Made by a program: the position numbers and the translations under genes. DNA of 64,000 nucleotides from Desulfosudis oleivorans Hxd3 (GTDB taxonomy: Bacteria > Desulfobacterota > Desulfobacteria > Desulfobacterales > Desulfosudaceae). The notes beneath the pieces were generated by a model. The model worked only from the letters and a program-made list of their open reading frames with translations. It searched no databases and was not told the origin of the DNA. Where the stretch lies: assembly GCF_000018405.1 (NCBI RefSeq), contig NC_009943.1, positions 1,429,001 to 1,493,000 on the forward strand, given 5' to 3'. Position 1 is the stretch's first letter. Each line of letters opens with the position of its first letter. Positions 24,506 through 33,765 of this stretch are shown in pieces.

Positions 24506-26176
24506 GTGTCCATCCACAGATATAACTACTTGTAAAGAATAAAAAAAGCGCATTTTGTACTGGTATTTTTTGTCTTGCTGTAGTATATAAAAGTTATCCA
24601 AGCTTTCAATATAACTACAGAAAACAAAAAGGAGCCCAATACAAAATGCGCAAAAAATGGCAAAAACAAATGACCTTCATGCCTCAAGAAATTGATCATC
24701 CGCAAGCCAGAGAACTCGAAGCCATCAGTCAGTTGCTTGACAGCAAATCTACCATTTACGAAATCGTCTTGCAAGACCTTCCCAGTCAAGCGACATCCGG
24801 CTCGCCAGGTGGCGCCCAGGGCATGACTGCCGAGCAGGTGATACGAGCCGCCATTGTAAAGGTCCTGTTCGGCTTTACATACGAAGAACTGGCCTTTCAT
24901 TTGGTCGATTCCATGAGCATCCGGCGCTTCTGTCGAATCGGCATTACCGACGAAGGGTTTAAAAAATCCACGCTTCATAAAAACATCAAAGCCCTGTCCG
25001 CCGAGACCTGGCAGTTGATCAACAAGGAGGTGCTGGCGCATGCCGAAGAAGCCGGGATTGAAAAAGGCCGTCAGGTGCGTATTGATTGCACGGTTGTTGA
25101 AAGCAATATCCATAAGCCGAGTGATTCTGTCCTTCTGTGGGACGCCGTCCGGGCTATTACCCGGTTATTGGAACGCGCCCAACAAGAGACCGGGAAGCAA
25201 AGGCTTTTGTTCCATGACCACCGGCGGATCGCAAAAAAACGAATGCTGGCGATTCAATACACCCGTGACGCAAAAGCCCGAAAGCCCCTTTACAAAGACC
25301 TTGTCAAAAAAACCCGCCAGTGCGTCTCCTATGCCAGGTCAGCCGTAAAAGCGCTGGAGCAATCCGTGGCCCATCCTTCCAGAACGGCATTGGCCATTGA
25401 ACTGCAGAGCTTTGTGCGCCTGACCGATCAGGTGATCCGTCAGACCGAGCTGCGCGTCTTCCAGGACCAGCAGGTTCCGTCGTCAGAAAAAATCGTCTCT
25501 TTGTTTGAACCGCATACGGACATCATTGTCAAAGACCGCCGGGACACCTATTACGGACATAAAGTCTGTCTGACCGGCGGCAAATCAAATCTGATCCTTG
25601 ATTGCCTTATTGTTGAAGGCAACCCGGCCGATACCACACTGACAGAGACCATGCTGGATCGCCAGCATCAGATTTATAATCGTTACCCGCTGAAAGCCGC
25701 CCTTGATGGCGGATTTGCCTCCAAAGACAACCTGGCCAAAGCCAAAGAGAAAAAGATCAAAGACGTATGCTTTGCCAAAAAACGCGGGTTGTCTGAATTG
25801 GATATGTGTCGCAGCCATTATGTTTATAAACAGTTACGCCGCTTCCGTGCGGGCATCGAGGCCGGGATATCCTGGCTCAAACGGACCTTCGGCTTCAACC
25901 GCTGCATGTGGAAAGGCCTGCCGTCCTTTAAAAGCTATGTCTGGGCAACGATCGTGTCGGCAAATTTGCTGACCGTTGCCAGAAAACAACTGGCATAACC
26001 GGACCCCGACATAACGATTTTGATAAGTCATGGGGATAGCTGTTCCCCAAAACTGATATTTTGTGGTATTTTGTTTGCTCAATAATTTTTTATCCCCAAA
26101 AAATAAGGGGTGATAAAATTTTGCTCATAAATGTGCCAGATTAAAGACCCAAAATCGACAATTTATGGATGGACAC
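24506..26176 (+). mobile_element. complete insertion sequence with 6-bp target duplication
   Basis: 1,671-bp element. Ends GTGTCCATCCACAG (left) and ATGGATGGACAC (right) are inverted repeats; the flanks carry the exact duplication TATTTA (24500-24505 and 26177-26182), so it is a recent, intact insertion. It codes one DDE transposase. About 180 bp of noncoding AT-rich sequence follows the transposase gene. Its ends resemble those of the family A MITEs. Confidence 0.92.
24646..25998 (+). CDS. DDE transposase (ISNCY/IS1182-like)
   Basis: Transposase of 450 residues. N-terminal DUF772-like part (GMTAEQVIRAAIVKVLFGF, YEELAFHLVDSMSIRRFC). Acidic triad candidates: RIDCTVVESNIHKPSDS, LDGGFASKDNL and RAGIEAGISWLKRTFG. 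GGAGCC precedes the ATG. It looks intact. Family name is from memory of related IS5-superfamily groups and should be checked. Confidence 0.85.
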   Translation: MRKKWQKQMTFMPQEIDHPQARELEAISQLLDSKSTIYEIVLQDLPSQATSGSPGGAQGMTAEQVIRAAIVKVLFGFTYEELAFHLVDSMSIRRFCRIGITDEGFKKSTLHKNIKALSAETWQLINKEVLAHAEEAGIEKGRQVRIDCTVVESNIHKPSDSVLLWDAVRAITRLLERAQQETGKQRLLFHDHRRIAKKRMLAIQYTRDAKARKPLYKDLVKKTRQCVSYARSAVKALEQSVAHPSRTALAIELQSFVRLTDQVIRQTELRVFQDQQVPSSEKIVSLFEPHTDIIVKDRRDTYYGHKVCLTGGKSNLILDCLIVEGNPADTTLTETMLDRQHQIYNRYPLKAALDGGFASKDNLAKAKEKKIKDVCFAKKRGLSELDMCRSHYVYKQLRRFRAGIEAGISWLKRTFGFNRCMWKGLPSFKSYVWATIVSANLLTVARKQLA

Positions 26177-26640
26177 TATTTAGGGAATTCCGGGGACACC
26201 AATTCCGGAAACACCGTACTGAATTATTTTGTACTTCGAGTAGAGGAGAATTACTCCACTCCCACAGCAGTTAAATAGTTTCCATCCATAAATGGCCTTT
26301 TCCCGCAAGCTCTGCGTCAAACTGCGGGCTTCCTTGTGCGGCGTACAACAGTACACCTTCAGTCAGCCCCAGCCCTTGTCTTTCGTTATTGCCGGGAGCA
26401 ACCTGTCTGCCACGGCGACGGCGGACCTGGCTTATCCATACGAGGCATGGATGAATGGGATTGTTTCGCGGCCGCGCCTTGCATCGGCAGCCAAATCAAT
26501 TTGTGAAATATCCGGGTTAAGTGAATAATGATTGAGCTCCAGACATGCTCTATGGTATTGTTTTTGTAAATGTATAGGATTTATTGCGGCAGGATTACAG
26601 TAACCGGAGGATAATAGAAAGAACAGAGTTAGAGGGTGTT
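26177..26640. repeat. repeat-rich intergenic region after the insertion sequence
   Basis: No gene is supported here. After the target duplication comes an imperfect direct repeat GAATTCCGGGGACACC / AATTCCGGAAACACC (26185-26215), similar to REP-type sequences tied to RAYT transposases. At 26278 a truncated family A MITE begins (GTTTCCATCCATAAATGGCC) and loses similarity near 26385. At 26504-26518 is half of the yaiI palindrome (TGAAATATCCGGGTT). Confidence 0.6.
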
Positions 26641-27213
26641 TTGGCACAGAAAAAGCTCACCACCATGCTGTCCATCCTTTCGGACCGTTTTATTGAGAAG
26701 CAGATACCCTTTTGTCTTATCGGTGCCTTTGCATTAGGGTTTTACGGCTTATCGCGCCATACCGTTGATATAGATTTCATGGTCGATGCAAATTACGGGG
26801 ACCCTGCGTTGGAAATATTGACAGGGTCGGGGTATACCTGTTTTCAGAAAACTGAATTGTTTGCTCAGTTTGATTCCGAGTACGATGTTTTCGGGAAAGT
26901 TGATATGATGTTTGCAAGTACTGATGCCGGCAGGGAAATGATACGTCGCAGTGTCCTGCTTGATGCTGAACTGATCGGCAGAGTGCCGGTGGTGCAGCCG
27001 ACGGATTATATCATTTTAAAACTGCTGGCCATTGCAAACGATAAGGAACGGTTGCCCAAAGACGAATTTGATATTTCAGAGTTCTTTAAAGGATACAGAA
27101 CGTTTGGAATCTCGGAGAAATTTGAAAAGATTGACGCAAAGCGCATATACCGTTTTGCCGAAAAGTTCGGGCAGACCGGCCTGATTCAAAAATATATGGC
27201 GACGGAAAAATAA
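26641..27213 (+). CDS. nucleotidyltransferase-fold protein
   Basis: Protein of 190 residues with the polymerase-beta-type nucleotidyltransferase core: IPFCLIGAFALGFYGLSRHT followed by VDIDFMVD, the GG/GS-type helix and the DxD metal pair, as in AbiEii/DUF6036-type proteins. The third acidic residue may be in VDMMFAS. Substrate unknown; such genes are often toxin or defence components. Start uncertain: TTG at 26641 has GAGGG close upstream, an ATG at 26665 has no ribosome site. It lies in a repeat-rich region beside an insertion sequence, with a small Cys-containing gene 1 bp downstream. Confidence 0.7.
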   Translation: MAQKKLTTMLSILSDRFIEKQIPFCLIGAFALGFYGLSRHTVDIDFMVDANYGDPALEILTGSGYTCFQKTELFAQFDSEYDVFGKVDMMFASTDAGREMIRRSVLLDAELIGRVPVVQPTDYIILKLLAIANDKERLPKDEFDISEFFKGYRTFGISEKFEKIDAKRIYRFAEKFGQTGLIQKYMATEK

Positions 27214-27214
27214 C

Positions 27215-27424
27215 ATGGCCACGACATCCAAATCCACCACGACCGGTTGTGCCTCGGCGGCAAAGGACAGAATAAGGATTTACAACATCATTGACCGCTC
27301 CTGCGAACTGGCCGCTCAAAAAGGCCCGCATCCGCTTGATCCCGATTGTCAGTGCCTTGCCTGTATGACAAAAAGAAAAAAAATGCTTTACCCGGTTTGC
27401 AAAGACTGGAAGTTCTCGCTGTAA
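27215..27424 (+). CDS. small cysteine-containing protein, unknown
   Basis: Sixty-nine residues, starting one base after the nucleotidyltransferase stop (GGA eight bases before the ATG). It has five cysteines, three of them grouped as CQCLAC near residue 47, and a basic TKRKK stretch. No family recognised and no membrane segment. The tight spacing favours co-expression with the nucleotidyltransferase. It could also be a chance frame. Confidence 0.45.
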   Translation: MATTSKSTTTGCASAAKDRIRIYNIIDRSCELAAQKGPHPLDPDCQCLACMTKRKKMLYPVCKDWKFSL

Positions 27425-27540
27425 GGCCGTATCGCGGGCTTGGCCGGCAGGGGGTTCTCGGGTGGGGCCCTCCCGGAAACGGCATCGGTCAGACTTTTGA
27501 TACGAATTTCCGGGTCGTCATCTTTTTATTTGTGGTGGGC

Positions 27541-27577
27541 AAAAAAAAGGAGGGCCTGTAAGAGCCCTCCTTTTTTT
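27541..27577. terminator. bidirectional rho-independent terminator
   Basis: AAAAAAAAGGAGGGC and GCCCTCCTTTTTTT form an inverted repeat with an 8-base loop and T runs on both strands. It ends the nucleotidyltransferase transcript on the plus strand and the FG-GAP gene on the minus strand. Confidence 0.85.
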
Positions 27578-27596
27578 ATATGGTATCGGGTTTGAA

Positions 27597-29936
27597 TTAT
27601 TTCAGCATGGCCGTTATGGCGTTATGAATCCATGCCGCCGCGCGGCTGAAGATGCTGTCATGGGAACCACCGGCTGTGTCGATGAAACAATCGCGCAGTC
27701 CATCCAGGTCCGTGTCGGGACGCCTTACCCCTGGGACAACCGGGGCATCGTCATCGTCATCGTCGGCTACCGGCGGCTGGATTATCTGGCTTTCAAAGAA
27801 GAGGAACCGGCCGTAGTATTCTCCCATGAACACGTCCAGATCCCCGTCACCGTCGATGTCCACAAAGGCCGGGCTCAGCATGTAAAAATCTTCCTGCTGC
27901 TCGGCCAGGCCGGGGAAGGCGTCGGAATCCACCGACGGGGTAAAGGCAGGCTCAGTGGGGGTTCCGGTGTTTTCGTAAAGCCGCAGGTGGCCGTAATCGC
28001 CGTCTTCCCATTCTTCTCCCACAATGGCGTCCATGTCGCCATCGCCGTCCACATCCACAAAAGCCAGGCTGTAGACATTGGAGTAATCACCAAGGTCCGG
28101 AACCAGGGGGCTGTTCGTCTGGGTAAACTGAATTGCCGTGTCCGTGCTGGTGTTTTCAAAAAAGTCGATTCTGCCCGTATTGTATTCGTCGTCGTAGCCG
28201 GCCAGAAAGGCGTCCATGTCGCCGTCACCGTCAATGTCCACGAACTTGATGGCAGAGTTCTTGGTGCTGCTGACAAACCAGAGAGGGTTCTCGATATCCC
28301 CGGTCACCTCGGGCAGGCCGGTATTTCTGACCACCGTCCTGTATTCAAAAACCGGGTCCGTGGCAGTGCCGACATTCTGGTAAAAGTCGATTCTGTTCTG
28401 CTCTTCACCGCCCACGAACAGGTCCATGTCGCCATCTTCGTCAATGTCCACAAAGTCGGCAAAATCGTAGATGTGGCCATCCAGTTCTACGCTGTCAAGC
28501 GGGCTTTCTTCGCCGAAACGTTCCACAAAGAGCGGGGCCGTTGCTGAACCTGTGTTTTCAAAAAAGTTCAGTCGATAGCGGCTGTCGCCGCCATCGGGCA
28601 TGGGATCCCTTTCATCGAACCGGTACTCGCCGCCGGAGACCATGTCCATGTCGCCGTCACCGTCGATGTCCACAAACACGGGCCGGCTGAAACGGCCGAT
28701 ATCAAACCCGGCAAAGGGGCTGTCGTCGTCCTCATAAAATCTTTCAAAATAGGGCGCAGAGTTGGTGCCCGTGTTTTCAAAAAAGGTCAGGTCTCCCTCG
28801 TCGTCCCCCACAATGGCGTCCAGGTCCCCGTCTCCGTCAAGATCGGCAAACGTGGGGGCCGGCATGGAATCGACATCGGCATAGGCAAAGGGGTTATCAG
28901 ACTCATATCTATCATACTCTATAAAAACAGGGTCTATACCAACAGGGGCCTCGGCGAGGGCAGGTACCGCTTCTTCGCCGGAAACGTTCTCAAGCAGGGT
29001 GATGCCCGTCAGATAACCGTCACCGGCAAACAGGTCCAGGTCTCCGTCACCGTCGATGTCGGCAAAGGCTGTTGGTGTGCTGTACTTGTTTCCATTCCAG
29101 TACTCCCCTACCATAAGATCATAGAACGGGTTATCCGGATTTTCAGGCGGATAATAGTTGAACGACGGGGCTGTGGGCGTGCCCACGTTTTCAAAGTAGT
29201 GAAGGCTGCCATATCCATATCCATAGCCGGCCCCGTAGTACCCCTGACCTTGGCCACCCACCACCACATCCATGTCGCCGTCGCCGTCGATGTCCGCGAA
29301 AGCCGGAGTGGGAAGGTAATCCATGGCATAACCATCAAAAGGGTTGTCCGTTGAATTGGTGGTTGGGGTGAAGACGGGATTGGTGGCGTCGCCGGTGTTG
29401 ATAAAATAGGAAAGAAAGCCGGAACCTGTGGCCTCTGGATATCCATATCCATACCCATATCCTTCTCCACCCACCAGGGCGTCCAGGTCACCGTCGTCGT
29501 CCAGGTCGACAAAGGTGGGAGCGCTGTATTCGGCGATGTCAAGGCCGTAAAAAGGATTGGCTGTTCCCGTGCGCTTGGTGAATTCAGGGGTGGACGCGTC
29601 GCCGGTATTTTCAAAATAGACGATATAGCCGTTGTCGTTCATCCAGGAGTAGGTGGCTCCGATAAAAATATCCAGGTCCCCGTCACCGTCGATGTCCACA
29701 CAGGCCGGTCTGGCCCATTGATAATCCCCAAGGCCGATGGGGGCCTTCAATGGGTTTTCCGGCCCGAATTTCTGGACAAAGGGAGAGTCCGCACCAAAGG
29801 CCAGATGGGCCGGAGAGGCGGCAAAAACCAGACCGGCCACGGATGCCGCGGCAGCGGTTTTTGTCAGGGAGAAGAACGGCCCGGCACTCCGGCTGGTTCC
29901 TTCACTAAATGGCTTTTGTGGTGTGGTCTGTTTCAT
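27597..29936 (-). CDS. secreted FG-GAP/VCBS-repeat protein
   Basis: Exported protein of 779 residues with about ten tandem FG-GAP-like repeats, each centred on a calcium loop of the form DIDGDGDMDxFVGG followed by FFENTG. These should fold as beta-propeller blades and suggest adhesion or extracellular scaffolding. The signal region (residues 1-50) is long, with hydrophobic core AAAASVAGLVFAASPAHLAFG. GYGYGYGY tracts occur in two loops. The C-terminus DCFIDTAGGS followed by a short helix resembles the CFI-box C-terminal sorting segments seen in related bacteria. ATG at 29936 has CAGGAG upstream. A terminator lies 20 bp after the stop. Confidence 0.85.
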   Translation of the reverse strand: MKQTTPQKPFSEGTSRSAGPFFSLTKTAAAASVAGLVFAASPAHLAFGADSPFVQKFGPENPLKAPIGLGDYQWARPACVDIDGDGDLDIFIGATYSWMNDNGYIVYFENTGDASTPEFTKRTGTANPFYGLDIAEYSAPTFVDLDDDGDLDALVGGEGYGYGYGYPEATGSGFLSYFINTGDATNPVFTPTTNSTDNPFDGYAMDYLPTPAFADIDGDGDMDVVVGGQGQGYYGAGYGYGYGSLHYFENVGTPTAPSFNYYPPENPDNPFYDLMVGEYWNGNKYSTPTAFADIDGDGDLDLFAGDGYLTGITLLENVSGEEAVPALAEAPVGIDPVFIEYDRYESDNPFAYADVDSMPAPTFADLDGDGDLDAIVGDDEGDLTFFENTGTNSAPYFERFYEDDDSPFAGFDIGRFSRPVFVDIDGDGDMDMVSGGEYRFDERDPMPDGGDSRYRLNFFENTGSATAPLFVERFGEESPLDSVELDGHIYDFADFVDIDEDGDMDLFVGGEEQNRIDFYQNVGTATDPVFEYRTVVRNTGLPEVTGDIENPLWFVSSTKNSAIKFVDIDGDGDMDAFLAGYDDEYNTGRIDFFENTSTDTAIQFTQTNSPLVPDLGDYSNVYSLAFVDVDGDGDMDAIVGEEWEDGDYGHLRLYENTGTPTEPAFTPSVDSDAFPGLAEQQEDFYMLSPAFVDIDGDGDLDVFMGEYYGRFLFFESQIIQPPVADDDDDDAPVVPGVRRPDTDLDGLRDCFIDTAGGSHDSIFSRAAAWIHNAITAMLK

Positions 29937-30210
29937 TGGGTTCTCCTGATGCAAGAAAATGGTTGATGGTAAGAAGATGTAATTTAATTGTTTATGGAAA
30001 AAGGCCAGTTGAGACTCATTTTATAATCGGGAACACACTGAGAAGTCAAGCGATATTTATGCGCGGGGGGTGCCGGTGCCGTGCGCTGGCGGGGGCATGA
30101 CACCGGTCGGTCGGGGATGGATGTGGCAGGAAGTGACGATCAAGAGCAAGAGTAAGAGCAAGATTAAGATTTATAGTGTGTTGCGGGTATGATTCGGTAT
30201 CCGGCCGCTA
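29937..30210. repeat. intergenic region with AAGAGT-type simple repeat
   Basis: No gene seen. A degenerate purine tract at 30141-30170 (CAAGAGCAAGAGTAAGAGCA and on) resembles the one at 38501-38537. Confidence 0.5.
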
Positions 30211-31509
30211 TCAGAGAGATTCCGCGTAGAGTTCGATCACGTGGCGCACGGGAATGTCGGCCTGGCTGGCGTCGGCCAGAAGGCCGGCAAGCTGGATCAT
30301 GCAGGCCGGGCAGGTGGTGGCCACCACCCGGCAGCCGGTGTTCAGCATGTTCTGTTTTTTTGATTCCCCGATTTTTTTGGACATGTCGTAGTGGGTGATA
30401 CCGAATCCCCCGCCCATGCCGCAGCAGGCGTCGGGCGCGGCCATTTCGGTCAGCCGGAAGCCCGGGCCGGCTTCAATCAGCAGGCGCGGCTCCCTGAAGA
30501 CACCCAGTGATTTTTTCAGATGGCAGGGGTCGTGGTAGGCCACGGGAACGGAATCGGCGCTGGTTTTACCGGCAGGCGGGGCAATCAGGGGGGCGATCAC
30601 CTGGGTGATGTCTTTTGTCCTGTCCGCGATTTTTTCCGCCAGATCGGCCTGGGCGCTGTTTTTTTCCGCCATCATGGGCCACACTTTTTTGATGGTAAAG
30701 GCGCAGGTGGCGCAGGCCGTGACCAGCAGGTCAAACTCCATTTTTCCTATCTGTTTCATATTCTGTGCCATCAGCCGGAAGAAGGCGTTGTCGTCTCCGG
30801 AGGACAGGGCCGGAATGCCGCAGCAGGCCTCATTTTCCATCAGTACCGGCGCAAAGCCGTGGTGGCGCAGGGCCTTGATCGCGGCGGCAGCCACCTGGGG
30901 GTAAACCTTGTCGATCAGGCAGCCGGTAAAAAACAGCACCCGTTTGCCCGGTGTCGCCTCTGCAGCGCCTTTTTCCTGCTGTACCCATTCCCGGCGAAAA
31001 GAGGCCGGCGCAAGGGGCGGCACATGACGGTCGGATAAAAAGGGAGACATGACAAACCGTGGAGAGCGGGTATCAAGATCGGCATCACTTTTTTTGAAAA
31101 ACAGGGGCTGGGCCATGGTCCCCATTCGGGCCAGGGCGTCAAAGAGCCAGGGCCGGGCCAGCACCTGTCTGAAGAAAAATTTTTTTGCCGGAGAAAGCCC
31201 CTGGTATCCGGCCATCAGGGATCGGGCTGAAAGAAAAATCTGAAGAGTGTCCACCCGGTTGGGGCATACGGACTTGCACGCCCCGCACAGCAGGCAGTTG
31301 TCCAGACGCTTTAAAACCGTGTCGGCGTTGGTCACCACCTCGCTCATCACGCCCTTGAGCAGGGCGATCTTGCCTCGGGCAATGTCTTTTTCCATGCCGG
31401 TATGGGGAAAGAGCGGGCAGGCCGCCTGGCAGGTGCCGCAGTTTTTGCATACGGCGGTCAGGGTTTCAAGCTGTTTTGCCAGTTGGGCCAGGTCGGTGAT
31501 TTTTTTCAT
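30211..31509 (-). CDS. GlcF/LutA-type CCG iron-sulfur oxidoreductase subunit
   Basis: Iron-sulfur protein of 432 residues. Two ferredoxin-type [4Fe-4S] motifs at residues about 21-33 (CKNCGTCQAACP) and 73-85 (CLLCGACKSVCP), then two CCG domains (NEACCGIPALSSGD and DACCGMGGGFG) that hold a further cluster, as in glycolate oxidase GlcF and HdrB-like subunits. It would pass electrons from a flavin hydroxyacid dehydrogenase, which is not in the window. It lies downstream of ahbD beyond a family B repeat, so co-transcription with the haem genes is possible but not required. Confidence 0.85.
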   Translation of the reverse strand: MKKITDLAQLAKQLETLTAVCKNCGTCQAACPLFPHTGMEKDIARGKIALLKGVMSEVVTNADTVLKRLDNCLLCGACKSVCPNRVDTLQIFLSARSLMAGYQGLSPAKKFFFRQVLARPWLFDALARMGTMAQPLFFKKSDADLDTRSPRFVMSPFLSDRHVPPLAPASFRREWVQQEKGAAEATPGKRVLFFTGCLIDKVYPQVAAAAIKALRHHGFAPVLMENEACCGIPALSSGDDNAFFRLMAQNMKQIGKMEFDLLVTACATCAFTIKKVWPMMAEKNSAQADLAEKIADRTKDITQVIAPLIAPPAGKTSADSVPVAYHDPCHLKKSLGVFREPRLLIEAGPGFRLTEMAAPDACCGMGGGFGITHYDMSKKIGESKKQNMLNTGCRVVATTCPACMIQLAGLLADASQADIPVRHVIELYAESL

Positions 31510-31543
31510 AAGATTAATGGAGTCGTAACAAGTCCAGAATCCA

Positions 31544-31667
31544 GACGGCTTTGCAAAAAGTTCAAGTTCAAGGCGCGCAAGTCTCGAGGAATGAGGCGTA
31601 CTGCGTGTACGCCGCAGTGACGAGGGACGCAGCGCAACACAGAAATTGGGCTTTTTGCGAAGCCGTC
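31544..31667. repeat. MITE-like element, family B, copy 1
   Basis: 124 bp with inverted ends GACGGCTTTGCAAAAAG / CTTTTTGCGAAGCCGTC and a central GCGTAC...GTACGC palindrome. The second copy is at 36867-36991 in the opposite orientation. Its right end overlaps the ahbD stop codon. Confidence 0.8.
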
Positions 31668-32742
31668 AAGGTTCGTAGGCGCAGAGGGGCTCCTCCTCCA
31701 GATAATCGCCGGTGGCCTCAAAGGCCCGGGCACGGCACCCGCCGCAGACCCGTTTAAACTCGCAGCGGCCGCACTTGCCTTTCAGCTTGCCAAAGTCCCG
31801 CAGGTCGTTAAAGATCGCCGAGTTTTTCCAGATATGGGGAAAGGTCTCTTTTGTCACGTCGCCGCAGTTTAACTCCAGAAAGCCGCAGGGTTGTACCACG
31901 CCCACATGGGAGATAAAGCAGAAGGAGATCCCGCCCAGGCATCCCCGGGTCACCGCGTCCAGGCCATGGGTCTGAAAGGAGATGGAGATATTGTCCTTTT
32001 TTGCCCGCTGGCGCAGCACCCGGTAGTACTGGGGCGCGCAGGTGGCCTTGAGTTGCAGGGACGTGACCTTCTGGCGGTCGTAAAACCAGTTGAGGGTGGT
32101 TTCGTAATCGTCCGCGGAAATGGCCTGGTCTGCCATGTCTTTGCCCCGGCCGGTGGGCACCAGCAAAAAGATATGGTGGGCCACGGCCCCGATGGACTCG
32201 GCCAGTTCAAGAATCTGCGGCACCTGGTCCATGTTGACCTGCGTCACGGTGGTGTTGATCTGAAAATCAATGCCCGCTTTTTTGGCCAGCCGGGCACCGC
32301 GCAGGGCACCTTCAAAGGCCCCTTCCACGCCCCGGAAGGCGTCGTGGCTCTGTTTGTCGGCCCCGTCAATGCTGATGCTGATACGCTGGATGCCGGATTC
32401 GGCCATGCGCCGGGCCGTCTCTTCGGTGATCAGGGTGCCGTTGGGCGCCATGACCATTCTCAGCCCCAGCTTTGTGCCGTGGGTTGCGATTTCAAAAATA
32501 TCGGGCCGCAGCAGGGGCTCGCCGCCGGTGAGGATAATAATGGGTTTTCCCACCTGGGCGATCTGGTCGAGCAGTTGCAGGGAGTGCTCGGTGTCCAGCT
32601 CCCCGGCATAGGGGCCGCAGGTGGCCGATGCCCGGCAGTGACGGCAGGAGAGGTTGCAGTTGCGGGTGGTTTCCCAGGCTACCAGGCGCAGTTGTGCGCC
32701 TTTGTCCTGGCCGGTATGGGCGGGGTGTGAAGGATGGGACAT
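31666..32742 (-). CDS. ahbD: AhbD-like radical SAM haem b synthase
   Basis: Radical SAM/SPASM enzyme of 358 residues, assigned as AhbD, which decarboxylates the two propionates of Fe-coproporphyrin III to give haem b in the alternative pathway of sulfate reducers and archaea. CX3CX2C cluster site in TTRNCNLSCRHCRASA near residue 30, LTGGEPLLRPDI near 75, and C-terminal auxiliary-cluster cysteines CGRCEFKRVCGGCRARA. Its stop codon TGA falls at the edge of a family B element (the next bases are CGGC). Follows hemB by 42 bp on the same strand; the ahbC-hemB-ahbD order makes the assignment firm. Confidence 0.88.
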   Translation of the reverse strand: MSHPSHPAHTGQDKGAQLRLVAWETTRNCNLSCRHCRASATCGPYAGELDTEHSLQLLDQIAQVGKPIIILTGGEPLLRPDIFEIATHGTKLGLRMVMAPNGTLITEETARRMAESGIQRISISIDGADKQSHDAFRGVEGAFEGALRGARLAKKAGIDFQINTTVTQVNMDQVPQILELAESIGAVAHHIFLLVPTGRGKDMADQAISADDYETTLNWFYDRQKVTSLQLKATCAPQYYRVLRQRAKKDNISISFQTHGLDAVTRGCLGGISFCFISHVGVVQPCGFLELNCGDVTKETFPHIWKNSAIFNDLRDFGKLKGKCGRCEFKRVCGGCRARAFEATGDYLEEEPLCAYEP

Positions 32743-32784
32743 GATGATTGGAATCCTTTACCCGAATATTTCAAATATCGGCGT

Positions 32785-33756
32785 TTATGAGATCAGGCGG
32801 GCCGCGTCCATGGCAAAGTAGGTCAGGATCATATCGGCCCCGGCCCGCTTGATGGAGAGCAGGGTTTCCATCATCACTTTTTCGCCGTCCACCCATCCCA
32901 TCTGGGCCCCGGCCTTGATCATGGCGTATTCGCCGCTGACGTTGTAGGCGGCGATGGGCAGGTCGATCTCATCGCGCAGGCTGCGAATAATGTCCAGGTA
33001 GGGCAGGGCCGGCTTGACCATGATGATGTCCGCGCCCTCCTCGATGTCCATGCTGGCTTCCCGAATGGCTTCAATGGCGTTGGCCGGGTCCATCTGGTAG
33101 GTTTTCCGGTCCCCGGCCTTGGGGGCCGAGTTCGCGGCCTGGCGGAAGGGGCCGTAGTAGGCCGAGCAGTACTTGACCGCGTAAGACATGATGGGCACAT
33201 GGGCAAGGTCGTTTTCGTCCAGGGCCTCCCGGATCTCCGCCACCCGGCCGTCCATCATGTCCGACGGGGCCACCATGTCGGCCCCGGCCTTGGCATGGGA
33301 GACGGCGGTACGGGCCAGCAGGTCCAGGGTGCCGTCGTTGTCCACCACGCCGTTTTCCAGAACGCCGCAGTGGCCGTGGTCTGTGTACTGGCACAGGCAG
33401 ACATCGGTGATCACCACCAGGCCGGGCACCGCGTTTTTCACCGCTTTGACCGCCTGCTGAACAATACCGTCCTTTGCGTAGGCCCCGGTGCCCAGGGGGT
33501 CTTTTTTGCCGGGCACGCCAAAGAGCATGATGGCGGGAATGCCCAGGCCGGCGGCCTCTTTTGCCACGGCCACCAGGTTGTCCGTGGAAAGCCGGTACTG
33601 ACCGGGCATGGCGTCAATGGGCTCCCTGACCCCCTTGCCGGGTACGGCAAACAGGGGAAGGATCAGGTTGTCGGTGGAAAGCCGGGTCTCCCGGATCATG
33701 CGCCGGAGATTTTCATTCTGCCGCATCCGCCGGGGGCGGTAGTCGGGAAAAAGCAT
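32785..33756 (-). CDS. hemB: delta-aminolevulinic acid dehydratase (porphobilinogen synthase)
   Basis: HemB of 323 residues, the usual length. It condenses two 5-aminolevulinates to porphobilinogen, feeding siroheme, haem and cobalamin. Zinc-type metal site [14 protein letters not shown] (three cysteines); Schiff-base lysines in [15 protein letters not shown] and [11 protein letters not shown]; substrate loop [13 protein letters not shown]. Only 9 bp from ahbC upstream, 42 bp from ahbD downstream. Confidence 0.96.
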   Translation of the reverse strand: MLFPDYRPRRMRQNENLRRMIRETRLSTDNLILPLFAVPGKGVREPIDAMPGQYRLSTDNLVAVAKEAAGLGIPAIMLFGVPGKKDPLGTGAYAKDGIVQQAVKAVKNAVPGLVVITDVCLCQYTDHGHCGVLENGVVDNDGTLDLLARTAVSHAKAGADMVAPSDMMDGRVAEIREALDENDLAHVPIMSYAVKYCSAYYGPFRQAANSAPKAGDRKTYQMDPANAIEAIREASMDIEEGADIIMVKPALPYLDIIRSLRDEIDLPIAAYNVSGEYAMIKAGAQMGWVDGEKVMMETLLSIKRAGADMILTYFAMDAARLIS

Positions 33757-33765
33757 GCTGGCTCC

